Below, in pieces: positions 36,301 through 44,450 of a stretch of DNA of 64,000 nucleotides. This stretch comes from Batillaria attramentaria. Lineage: Eukaryota; Mollusca; Gastropoda; Batillariidae. Within the stretch, counting starts at the first letter, position 1; the number at the start of each line of letters is the position of its first letter. The stretch covers positions 485,501-549,500 of the forward strand of contig JACVVK020000089.1 in NCBI GenBank assembly GCA_018292915.2, given 5' to 3'. The position numbers were made by a program, and so were the translations under genes. Under the pieces are notes generated by a model, which was not told where the DNA came from, ran no database searches, and was given only the letters and a program-made list of their open reading frames with translations.

Positions 36301-37321
36301 GCACATGCGGGTACATCAACTGCCCCACATGCAGCGTGTGACCAAGCGACCCAAGCACATGCCACATGCTTGTGTAGTGTGTCACAAGAGCTTCCAGAAA
36401 CCTTCACAGGTCCAGCGCCACATGAGGATCCACACAGGTATGGGAAGGCTTCCAGTTGAATTTCTACACACCTCTGTTTAAACAATGACATGACTAAGGC
36501 TACTGTGATGTATGCAGCTGTTTTGCTTCCTTTCATCTGTGTTCACTCACTGCTGTGGCAGTAGTAGCTGTAAATGGTATCATTTATCAGAGTGAGTGTA
36601 AGAAGTGTGATTCAGTAGTTCAGTTTGTCTCTTGACAAAAAAAAAAAAGAAAGAAAAAAGGACAGGCCTCGCTCACAATATGGGGGAGCTGGTTAAGTAT
36701 GCTAGTCGAGTGCTGCGAAGTCAGTGCTTGGTCATGAACTTGGCCAGGAGTATAAAAAATTGTGCTGGTGGTGTCCTCCTTGCCCCATCCTTCCTATCAT
36801 CTGTACATGGTGGAAAAGGATGTGAAATCCCAAAACCGTGAGCCATTCACAACAGTACTTTTCATCCTCCTCGGAACTGTTGTTTCTATGGTGCTGTTTG
36901 TTGACATTTCTCCCCGTACGTGTACAACTCACGCAGTTCAACTTTTATACTTTCCACAGGTGAACGCCCCTTTGTGTGCGAGATCTGCAAGAAAGCTTTC
37001 AATCAAAAGAACGCTCTGAACGTGCACCTGAAGAAACACAGTGGGGAGAAACCTCACGTCTGTCAGTACTGCAACACCGCCTTCACTCAGCGTGGCAACC
37101 TCAAGACTCACATCAAGCGCGCCCATCACACGGACATGGTACAGTCCATGAACTTGCCGAAGGGTTATGTGTTGCCTACATCGGAATCCCACGGCCAGGT
37201 GTCCTCACAGGACAGTGAGGAGATGGACGCTGCTGAAACGGCCAGCGGTGCTGAGGCTGGACATGAGACGCACGGTGTGGAAGGGGACTTTGATCTCAAT
37301 GACGTCGCTGATCTCCTATAA
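16374..37321 (+). CDS. ZNF236: ZNF236-like 29-finger C2H2 transcription factor, complete (26 coding exons)
   Basis: Joined exons: 16374-16425, 17973-18265, 18651-18745, 18893-19234, 19654-19781, 23270-23427, 23871-23993, 24204-24398, 24835-25062, 25634-25892, 26370-26564, 26994-27140, 27581-27830, 28336-28621, 29032-29295, 29726-29829, 30295-30458, 30972-31250, 31813-31976, 32299-32491, 33095-33555, 33974-34207, 34667-34876, 35667-35933, 36260-36437, 36960-37321. Every junction is GT-AG and phases close exactly, giving 1876 residues and a TAA stop. Human ZNF236 is about 1845 residues with 30 fingers, by memory. The family signature [16 protein letters not shown] (finger 9) and the finger order match that orthologue. 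The start ATG 16374 opens [12 protein letters not shown] and follows a YY1 site. Expected role: nuclear DNA-binding regulator; targets are unknown. The reconstruction is by eye, without RNA evidence. Confidence 0.9.
16426..17972 (+). other. ZNF236 intron 1
   Basis: Donor GTAAGA at 16426, acceptor TTCGCAG at 17972, phase 1. It contains a 5'-truncated minus-strand SINE at 17787-17885 and CAA-rich low-complexity DNA near 17575-17660. No other feature is supported. Confidence 0.75.
17787..17885 (-). mobile_element. Truncated copy of the tRNA SINE in ZNF236 intron 1
   Basis: Matches the body of the 13887-14062 element (TTAATGTCCTTTTCCACCAC, GCCAGCACAAATATTTGG, CAGCCGGGAT) but stops inside the B box. 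The tRNA head is therefore missing, either truncated or eroded. Confidence 0.75.
17973..18265 (+). CDS. ZNF236: ZNF236 exon 2: N-terminal non-finger region
   Basis: Follows exon 1 (16374-16425) by a split Asp codon. It encodes [20 protein letters not shown] and then a hydrophobic/acidic stretch ending IKPPVGK, just before the first finger. No known domain; possibly a protein-interaction or activation segment. Confidence 0.85.
18651..19234 (+). CDS. ZNF236: ZNF236 exons 3-4: fingers 1-5
   Basis: Exon 3 carries finger 1 ([21 protein letters not shown]). Exon 4 opens inside the linker and carries fingers 2-5 ([28 protein letters not shown]). Linkers are longer and less canonical than TGEKP, typical of an N-terminal cluster. 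Donors at 18746 and 19235. Confidence 0.9.
19654..23993 (+). CDS. ZNF236: ZNF236 exons 5-7: fingers 6-9
   Basis: Exon 5 (19654-19781) ends finger 6 ([16 protein letters not shown]). Exon 6 (23270-23427) has fingers 7 and 8. Exon 7 (23871-23993) supplies the last zinc-ligand His of finger 8 (HIH|RVH across the junction) and finger 9 ([18 protein letters not shown]). The 3.5-kb intron 5 between them is the longest and holds the inverted-repeat element. Fingers 6-8 are paralogous to fingers 27-29. Confidence 0.9.
21810..22004. mobile_element. 195-bp MITE nested in intron 5
   Basis: Perfect 15-bp terminal inverted repeats (CAGGGTTGCACATTT) are flanked by direct repeats CTTCCT at 21804-21809 and 22005-22010, a 6-bp target duplication. 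The interior has several ATAGGACA motifs and short imperfect palindromes (GGACACAGTGTCC). The CAGGG start recalls hAT termini, but hAT elements make 8-bp duplications. Confidence 0.85.
22021..22490. repeat. Degenerate ~195-bp tandem repeat
   Basis: Three units starting near 22021, 22219 and 22410 share a TTTTGTNC...CCTTCTGTGTGAC-like start, GAGTCTGTCACAGTGTAATG and GTTATGTTC. A fourth, weaker relative lies near 22970-23030. Confidence 0.6.
23507..23542. repeat. (TG)n microsatellite, ZNF236 intron 6
   Basis: About 17 TG dinucleotides followed by a T-rich run. Confidence 0.9.
23619..23660 (-). mobile_element. 3'-end fragment of the tRNA SINE, intron 6
   Basis: GTTTAACGTCCTTTTCCACC, with GTGGGTGTTT before it, matches the tail of the SINE at 13887. 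Confidence 0.7.
24204..25062 (+). CDS. ZNF236: ZNF236 exons 8-9: acidic, Ser/Thr-rich linker
   Basis: 24204-24398 and 24835-25062, both phase 0. Encodes a finger-free linker ([31 protein letters not shown]) ending TKRHLIIRK before finger 10. No known domain. Confidence 0.85.
25634..26564 (+). CDS. ZNF236: ZNF236 exons 10-11: fingers 10-13 (module A, copy 1)
   Basis: Exon 10 (25634-25892): [21 protein letters not shown], then [14 protein letters not shown] and [20 protein letters not shown]. Exon 11 (26370-26564): [18 protein letters not shown] and a basic tail ([11 protein letters not shown]). Fingers 10-13 align one for one with fingers 22-25, and the intron after HTG (phase 1) is in the same place in both. 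Confidence 0.9.
26994..27830 (+). CDS. ZNF236: ZNF236 exons 12-13: fingers 14-17 (module B, copy 1)
   Basis: 26994-27140 gives [20 protein letters not shown]; 27581-27830 gives three fingers ([42 protein letters not shown]). Parallels fingers 18-21, again with a phase-1 intron after HTG. Confidence 0.9.
27421..27525 (+). mobile_element. Degenerate tRNA-like SINE in ZNF236 intron 12
   Basis: ATGGCCCAACTGGTAATGCG resembles an A box and AGTTCAAGTCCCAGCTGGG a B box with the following arm. A T20 tract precedes it (27377-27398). It is a different family from the 13887 SINE, or a very old copy. Confidence 0.45.
28116..28144. repeat. (GT)n microsatellite, ZNF236 intron 13
   Basis: About 14 GT dinucleotides. 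Confidence 0.9.
28336..29829 (+). CDS. ZNF236: ZNF236 exons 14-16: Gln/Thr/Ser-rich linker
   Basis: 28336-28621, 29032-29295 and 29726-29829. Encodes acidic then Q/T/N-rich sequence ([27 protein letters not shown]), a transactivation-type composition. The acceptor of exon 15 sits directly after a (TG)n run (29012-29028). Confidence 0.85.
29920..29967. repeat. (TG)n microsatellite, ZNF236 intron 16
   Basis: About 24 TG dinucleotides. Confidence 0.9.
30061..30136 (+). mobile_element. SINE-tail fragment with (ATT)n, intron 16
   Basis: AAGGCGCCTAGAGCTCATTC, then GGATAGGCGCCCTATAAATA and ATT repeats. Related in plan to 16060-16141. Confidence 0.5.
30295..31250 (+). CDS. ZNF236: ZNF236 exons 17-18: fingers 18-21 (module B, copy 2)
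   Basis: 30295-30458: [20 protein letters not shown]. 30972-31250: [43 protein letters not shown]. The intron and phase match module B copy 1. Confidence 0.9.
31813..33555 (+). CDS. ZNF236: ZNF236 exons 19-21: linker, fingers 22-25 (module A, copy 2), polyglutamine
   Basis: 31813-31976 is a linker; an alternative donor at 31971 would drop Val-Lys. 32299-32491 carries fingers 22-23 ([28 protein letters not shown]). 33095-33555 carries fingers 24-25 ([28 protein letters not shown]), a basic stretch and 22 Gln (33325-33390, mixed CAG/CAA). The codon split A|GT at the exon 20-21 join gives THKPSEKSF, so the linker is non-canonical there. Confidence 0.9.
32713..32826 (+). repeat. (TG)n followed by a retroposon tail (TTGAA)n, intron 20
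   Basis: (TG)n to ~32757, then GACAATAAAGTTATATTGAA and three further TTGAA units. AATAAAG-T-(TTGAA)n is a frequent 3' tail of LINE/SINE copies. Confidence 0.55.
33974..35933 (+). CDS. ZNF236: ZNF236 exons 22-24: Gln-rich and acidic linker
   Basis: 33974-34207 ([18 protein letters not shown]), 34667-34876, 35667-35933. Exon 24 has an acidic run of E and D ([14 protein letters not shown]) and ends between the two zinc-ligand Cys of finger 26 (NFVCG|ICYKGF). Confidence 0.85.
36260..37321 (+). CDS. ZNF236: ZNF236 exons 25-26: fingers 26-29 and C-terminus
   Basis: 36260-36437 completes finger 26 and finger 27 ([16 protein letters not shown]). 36960-37321 carries fingers 28 and 29 ([29 protein letters not shown]), then an acidic Ser-rich tail ending [12 protein letters not shown] and TAA at 37319-37321. 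Fingers 27-29 mirror fingers 6-8. Confidence 0.9.
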
Positions 37322-37776
37322 TAAAGGGTGCATGTAAATTCTCTCAAGTCAGGGTACAAACTATGCATGTTCAGGAATTAAGGTCTGACTCTGAGGAACC
37401 GGTGTTGTGAATATTTCCCGTGTCGTGAAACCCAGACTGATCAAACTACCTGTTAAACAGAAGCTGTTGAACAATTTCAAGAATTCTGCTACAGTGTGCG
37501 CTTTGCAAGAGTGGGATTTTCATTCTTGCTCTCGTCCAATCCACGGCAAGTCCGACGAGCTTTTTTTCATGAAGCAGTTTATCCAAGCCTTTTAAGTTTG
37601 TATCCAGATGGTGTTCATGGTGTTACAGCTGCAGCTATTATTAATACCCATTGCATTGAAACTTGGGAAAGATTAGAAAATGATGAAAGCTGTGCAGGTT
37701 TCAGCAAAATGATGGTGCAGAAAATTAGGCTAGCAGAATGATGAGGAATGTTAATTTTTATTTTCATTGGAATAAA
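37320..37776 (+). terminator. Poly(A) signals of ZNF236
   Basis: An AATAAA at 37320-37325 overlaps the stop codon itself (TATAATAAAGG). A second at 37771-37776 would give a ~470-nt 3' UTR and is the more ordinary choice. Confidence 0.5.
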
Positions 37777-38284
37777 ATGTTTCATTGGTTTGCAAGAGAA
37801 ACATCCGACTCCACTTGGTGTGAATGTGGATCTGCTGACGCACTGTGAAATTTTCAATTTACATGTATCTATCTGTCACTGTACCTATTTTAGGGCATTT
37901 CATACGTCTCAGGAAAAAGGTGGCCGTAGATTATTGTAAATGATCAGCTGGCTCTGCCTTTTGTCTGCTCAGTGGTATGAAACGGGTTTGTTTGCATGTA
38001 CACATGTATGTATATGAATATTTTTGTTTGCAGTTACTATGTACATAATTTCTCATCCAGGAATGAAAGGAATGAAAATGAAATGTGCACTGAGTGCATT
38101 TGTATTAAGAATTGAAATTGCATTGGCTTTCAAAGCTTTCTTTTAGCAGCTTAGATTTCACCACTATCTGGTCAAGAGGAGAGTTACAGAAGCTTGTGTG
38201 TTCAAGTTTTATGGTATGTACACAGATTGTCAGCTTTTGTCCAAGTGAACATTTACGAGCGTATCATGCAGAGTGCATAGTTAA
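37322..38284 (+). other. ZNF236 3' UTR and downstream flank
   Basis: AT-rich with no supported frame. The UTR probably ends shortly after 37776. Confidence 0.5.
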
Positions 38285-39264
38285 ACTAGAGGAGCAAAGC
38301 CTCCTTGGCTCACTTGTGAGATGGGTCAAGGTCATTCATAATGGTATGTTTGTAAAGCTGTTATCACTAGCTATCATGACGTAAGGTGTCTCTTGTGTTC
38401 ATAGTTCCTAAGAAAACGGCAAATTGCAATATAACAGTTTTTCCAGGACAGCGTCTATGACCTTGACCTTGGGTCAAGGTCATTCAAATGACATGTGTAA
38501 GTGAAGAGCTTATCAGTGACTATCATAATGCCAAGTTTGATAGCTCTAGTTTTTGTAGCTTCTGTACAAATGGTAATGTAAAATTTCACGACAGTATTAA
38601 TGACCTTGACTCAAGGTGAAAGTCATTCAAATGGGTATGTCTGCATAGGTCTCGTTGCTTTCTATCATTGTGCCTTGTTTGGTGCCTCTGCAGTTTGTTG
38701 TTTCCAAGAAAATGCTAACGTAAAGTCTCCGCAAAACATGATGAATGGCCTTGACCTTGACTCAAGGAAATTGAATACAAGTATGCCGGTATAGGTTTTG
38801 TCAATGTCTATGATCATGCAAAGTTTGATTCCTCTGGTACCCCTACATTCTCAGAAAATGGCAAGTTTAAATTTCCAATGAGACAGCTTTGATGACCTTG
38901 ACCTTGGGTCAAGGTCAACCACTATGGTATGTTTTAAAAGGTCTTACGGCTGTCTATCATCATGCAAAGTTTGATGTCTCTGGCTTTTCTAGACTCTGAG
39001 AAAATGCCAATGTAAAATTTCCAAACAGACAGCTTTAGTGACCTTGACCTTGGCTCAAGGTCAACCACTATGGTATGTTTTGAAAGGTCTGATGGCTGTC
39101 TATCAGCAGGCCAATTTTGGCGTCTCTACTGTTTGTAGATTCTGAGAAAAGGCCAATGTTAAGGTTTACTGCGGACACACAGACCCACAGACAGACACAC
39201 ACACACACACAGACAGACGACGGAGGGTTATAACATAGACTCACTTTGTTACACAAGTGAGCCA
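38285..39264 (-). mobile_element. Helentron-like element with ~150-bp minisatellite (copy 2, inverted)
   Basis: In minus orientation the left end is TTTGGCTCACTTGTGTAAC (near 39264) with CCCTCCGTCGT and a short (TG)n. About five monomers with TGACCTTGACC-type cores follow. The right end is CTCACAAGTGAGCCAAGG, a hairpin AGGAG...CTCCT and CTAG before T (38285-38290). Shorter than copy 1 by loss or gain of monomers, as expected for minisatellite-bearing Helentrons. Confidence 0.75.
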
Positions 39265-39708
39265 AAAATTGCATGTGGATAAGTGTATGTGTTTTGTTTT
39301 GCTGCTGAAGGAGGGACGGAGAGGGTCTTTTGCTGAACTGAACCAACCCCCCTCCCCCCGGATAAAGTGAGAATGTGATTCTTATTCATATTCATATATT
39401 CAGGTTGTGAACATGGACAAAAATGGCAAAATGCTCTGGAGGTCAGTATTATAGTACGTGTAACTGTGCACACAGTAATTCTCTGTGGTGTACATTTTGT
39501 TGTGCTGTGTGGAATAACTGAATTATGAATGAATGGAATCAGAATGAGTGGAGGGTGGTTTTTTTTTTGTTTTTGTTGTTTTGCTTTAGTGCACAGTTTA
39601 TTGGATGATGCTTACTGTTTTGAGTTATGGTTATTAATATGGTCTTTATCACCACAGTGCATGGATAAATGTTTCCATTGACACCAATAAATAAATAAAT
39701 AAAATAAA

Positions 39709-39759
<51 letters not shown>

Positions 39760-39969
39760 TCACAGGCCAGCGCAAATGACACCCTGAAACCCCGTTTTTT
39801 CCCCCAAATGGGTATGTCCATTACAGCTTCAAAAAGATGCATGCACCAAAAGTGAGAAACCATTCATTAACCATCCAGCTGAGTGTACCCACAGTTGCTG
39901 CCAATTTTCCAGTTATAACTTTCGGTAAAACAGTACTCGCCTGAAGCAGCAGCCTGCTTTTTGATTGGC
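39265..39969. other. Intergenic DNA with (TG)n
   Basis: No gene supported. A (TG)n microsatellite of about 24 units at 39710-39757 follows an AATAAATAAATAAAATAAAA run. Confidence 0.5.
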
Positions 39970-40740
39970 TTGAATCACCCCGGACGAGTCCAAAGGGAAT
40001 GTGAAGGGATTTGCTGAACAGTACTCCTACTGGAAATCTGCATTCTGATTGGTTGGAAATTTACTCACTGACCTCGGATGAGTCCACTATCGAAATCGAG
40101 GGATAAAAACGTACTTTACCCCCCCTAACGGACGAGTCCACTTTTGAGATTGAGGGGTGGCAAGGAATTTCTTCTTCTCAGTTTGGTCGAGTCCATTATC
40201 GGTATAGAGGGGTCAGGTATTTCTTCTTTTAAGTCTTTGGAGGCGTCCACTTTCGATTTCGAGGGGTGGTGGGCAAGGATTTCTTTCTCGGTTTGGTCGA
40301 GTCCATTATCGGTACAGAGGGGTCAGGTATTTCTTCTTTTAATGCATTTTGGAGGCGTCCACTTTCGGCCGGGGTGGTGGGCAAGGCTTTCTTCTTCACA
40401 AACCGGCCGAGTCCACTATCCAAACCGTGGGCTGAGGTATTTCTTCTGCCTAATTTGGGCGAGTCCTCTATTGAAATCGAGGGGTGGGAATGAATCAATT
40501 TTATATTTTTCCACAACCTCGGACGAGTCATTTTAGTCGAGGGGTGTGAAGCTTCTTCTTCTGCCCAAATATGGAATAGTTTACTGTCAATGGGCGTGTA
40601 GCCCAAACAGGACGGGTCCATTCTTGAAATCAACAGATGAGACGCTTCAGTCTTCTTCCGCTCGCGTGCACAAATTTGGACTGGTCCAACATCGAAGGGT
40701 GAGTTGCAGTTCTTGAGACCATAAGCCCTCGACCTCAACA
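39970..40740 (+). repeat. Degenerate ~55-bp tandem array, about 12 units
   Basis: Units are anchored by GGACGAGTCCACT or a variant, then TATCGAAATCGAGGGGTGG and a TTTCTTCTT pyrimidine tract. Starts lie near 39978, 40075, 40130, 40187, 40240, 40297, 40354, 40407, 40459, 40521, 40609 and 40677. Two adjacent units (40187-40296) are re-duplicated at 40297-40406, a ~110-bp higher-order step. Unit length is not a multiple of three, so the open frames across it are not taken as coding. Confidence 0.75.
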
Positions 40741-42439
40741 AGCTCCCCTCCCCCCTCTCAGTCACCAGCCATCACTACTGTTACCAACACCACCACAACC
40801 AAGCACGCATTCTTGCAACACACTACGACACCCCAGTACCTGTGCGGTTACAAATTTATATAGTTTTAATTCAATCGTCACAAATAAGGATTTGAAAACT
40901 TCAGAGCAATGGAATTGCCAAATTCACATCGTTACGTATCTCACGCAATCACGAAATGTTTCTCATCTCTCAGAGAGAGAGAGAGAGAGAGATATTAACA
41001 AGTGCATTTCACCTATCAGCATCTTCATCAGGACATTCCAAAAGCAATGCCACGCCCAGCTTTTTGCATACCACTACTAGCAGGAAGTTTTAGATGAAGG
41101 CCGATTTCTGTTAAAGTCTGACGATTCTGAAGAATTTCACTGTGCTACCAATATCCAAACACACATGCGACTCTTTTCCGTAGCCAAAGAACTGTGGCCT
41201 AAATGGGCGATCAATGCGTTTTCAAAGCGCACTTGGACCGGTCTAAAAATAATAAGAACTTGACAAGAAAGCTAACTTGAACTTTCTGTAACTGACTATT
41301 TACAATTTTAACGTTTGCTTTGGCGAAAAAAAAAAAAGAAGGAGAAAAGGTAAAAAACAAAAACCTTTGTGGACAGGCCATCGGCAAAATACAAAAGACA
41401 AAAAAACATGTCATTATGTTCAACTGTATTATACCACTCAAGAATCGAGGTGTCAAACTCTGTTTATTCTCTGGAGAAGTGCTCTAACTGGTTTATTTAG
41501 AAGTTGTGAAATGTATGTTTAACGAGCCGAAATGACCAGTTTTTCAAACACAGAGAAAGTGTAAAGCCCACAGACTTCCGTCCAAAGGTTTATGAGCCGC
41601 TGATATTTGATGCTTATGGTGAAATGCACGTAAGAGAGGAAACGTTCAGCTAAAACAGCCGACATAGTTTGTGGTATTACAAATGAACCAGTCAACATCT
41701 TAACGACAATGTGGTGTTGAGAAAACACAAAGAAAAAATAGCACCAAATCCACGCAAAAATACACCAGAAGAAATGGTTCTAACCACACAAACAACTCAA
41801 AATGACGACCTAGTCATTCAAATGCAACCGCAACAAAATTAGCAATTTTGTCAGAGATGTACAAAAACAGAGAGTCCCATTTCTCTGTATGACCAGAGAC
41901 ATACAGTGTACGTCTCTGATTTAACGATATAAGTAATTCAAACAGAAACATCACTCGAAATTTGCCCTGCGACAAAAAACTGTAACAAACTAACAGTAAC
42001 AATGCTTGTAACTCAAACTTTAGCGCTGTAAGTTTAGGAGTGTAATTTTATGCAACCAAAATAAAACAGAACATACTGAACGAAGCCACTGCTAAACTGA
42101 AAAATATAACCTTAGCAAAAATATCAGAAAGAACATCGTAATATACATTTATAGCAAACACATATCTCATCTTCACGTGACATTGAATATCAGCAGAGAA
42201 GGCAAACTGGACAGTCTTTGGTGACTCATAACAATTTGTGTTGTACAATGTACACCATGTCAAAAGAGAAACAACGAAACAGACACAATATGTACGGATA
42301 AAGTCGTTTTGTAAAAAGACTTCACACACACACACACACACACACCACACGAGAATACTCAATACCTACACTCGGGAGTGCGTTAATTAACATTGATCAA
42401 CAGACTGAAATCAGTACACACAGCTTATCTCACAGACTG

Positions 42440-42440
42440 G

Positions 42441-42499
<59 letters not shown>
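42440..42499. repeat. (AC)n microsatellite
   Basis: About 29 AC dinucleotides. Confidence 0.95.
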
Positions 42500-42503
<4 letters not shown>

Positions 42504-43604
42504 TGAATATTCATACGCTGTAGTTTACATAGTTACACAGTACACGTGCACTATGACGTCGGTACTGCTTCCTGACGAGGAGTGTTTTATGGTGAAGGGA
42601 AACGAGGGGAGCTTTTTGGAAGTTCGAAGGATAAGCTGTTCTGCTTCATTTTGAAATTGGACTCACCGCAATTTGGGGGGGGGGGGGGGTAGGGGTGAGG
42701 GAGGCAGGGGAAGGAGGGGGAGGCAGAGGGAGGAGTGGGTGGGCGAGGGAGGGAAGCATTCGCATTTGGAGCTGCTTATGTCAAGAACTTATCGAACAGG
42801 AGTCAATCGTCTAAAGGCAGGCGGATATCGGTGAGCTGCGAAAATAGCTGTAGCAGATCAATGGAGAATTAAAAGAAAAATTAAAGAACAGGAGGCCGGG
42901 ACAGAAAGGATTTCTTTTGCATGCACAAGTACAGGAAAAAAAAAAAGGCGGCGAACTTCCGCACTTCAGACTGTAGGGTGTTACATACACTCAAACAACG
43001 TGTTGTGTAATCAGGAGAATAACAAGCATACGAGAAGTGCACGATACAAGCATACAAGAAAGTGGTGGCAAAAAGCGACATTATTCAGTCGAAACCACAC
43101 GTCAACAGAATTCAGAGCACAGTCCAACAGACAGGATTTCAAAAGGGAAGAGGATGGAAAAAAGTTGCATCAAAATAATGAAAACGCATTTACACAGCTC
43201 TACACAAACGTACGTACGTACATACATACATACATGTATACACAAATATGGCCTAGGAAATTACATTCCAACTCATTATGCTTATCACAAAAAAATCATC
43301 GGCTATAGTTAATGTACAAATTATATACAGCCACACTGTACTTACAGTTCAACAGGAAAATCACATGATACATTTAAAAAAAAAAAGAAAGAAAAAAGGA
43401 ACGATAAAACTTTCAACAAATTCAGTCAATGACGAGTGTGCTTTGGTTGAAGCTGTTGCCGATAATATGCATGAATATTGATAATACCAGACTGTGGATA
43501 AGATCGAATCATCGTATATACATGGATACCGGAATAGTACTTATATAATTATATATACACTCGTAAAAATCAGCCAATGTGGATTTAGAAAGGCGACAGT
43601 AGAT

Positions 43605-43628
43605 GGGGGGGGGGGGGGGGGGGGGGGG
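43605..43628. repeat. 24-G homopolymer
   Basis: Uninterrupted G run. On the minus strand (sense of teashirt) it is poly-C. Confidence 0.95.
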
Positions 43629-43882
43629 AACAGGGGAAGGAACAAGAAATGAGCTGACCGTGTTTAGGTCAAGACGCACAATACAATGGCGGTACATACA
43701 TAAATGGAAACAGAATAGCGTGGCAGTGGTTTACATATCGAATAATATCTTCCTCGAAAAAAAGTATAAACCAGAGCTGATGTGAAACGGATGTAATGTT
43801 ATTTTGATAGCGAGCAAAGATGTGGCATCGTTTAGTAGAATATACATCAGGCAAAAATCAGCAGAACCAATACACAGTCTAA

Positions 43883-44048
43883 GGGTGGGCGTTCGGGAGT
43901 TTATATCCACTATGAATGGGCGATATCAAGGAGAAGCAACGAGAAAAATGCCAGCACAAATATATTTAACCCAAGCAGCGAATCGAACTCACGACTGACC
44001 CGAAAACTGAAAGTCCAACGCTCTACCATTCGGCTATCCCGGTTCCCC
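43883..44048 (-). mobile_element. tRNA-derived SINE copy
   Basis: Minus strand: GGGGAACCGGGATAGCCGAA, A-box region TGGTAGAGCGTTGGACTTTC, B box GAGTTCGATTCG, body and GGGCG-type tail. Same family as 13887-14062 but diverged, with the central ACGTGGTGGAAA block eroded. Confidence 0.8.
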
Positions 44049-44418
44049 GCGCAAGTCGAAACCTCAGACGAACGAATCTAAAAGAGCTTTGGATCTAAAC
44101 ACTAGCAGAAATTTAAAGGTTAATATCTAGACCAGGACTAGGATTCTATCATCCCCTTGTACGGGTAACCTTTACTTGCCTGAACGGAAAATGCAAAAAG
44201 GGTTGGGCACTGCACTGGAAGAACACCAACAAGTAACATCGTTTTGATCATTCTAAATTCAAGACATGTTCTCCTCTTCTTAAAAACTTAATAAAACAAA
44301 AAACTAAACAAAAAAATGCCGGTAACACAACCGAACGGACTCATTATGCCAAAGTATAGGGACTTAATCTACCAGAAAAGGAGGGAAATGGGTTGTCTGT
44401 CAATGGCTGGATTACAAA

Positions 44419-44450
<32 letters not shown>

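Noticed and set aside
39710..39757. CRISPR-like or regulatory direct-repeat array
   Set aside because: Plain dinucleotide microsatellite in a eukaryotic genome.
40070..40110. Hammerhead-ribozyme-like core (GGATGAGTCC...CGAAA) in the 55-bp array
   Set aside because: The core needs CTGATGA and a closing stem before GAAA; the stem partner is missing and the first core base differs in every unit.
40229..40765. 178-codon minus-strand frame over the tandem array
   Set aside because: Open by chance in repetitive DNA; unit length is not a multiple of three and no domain is visible.
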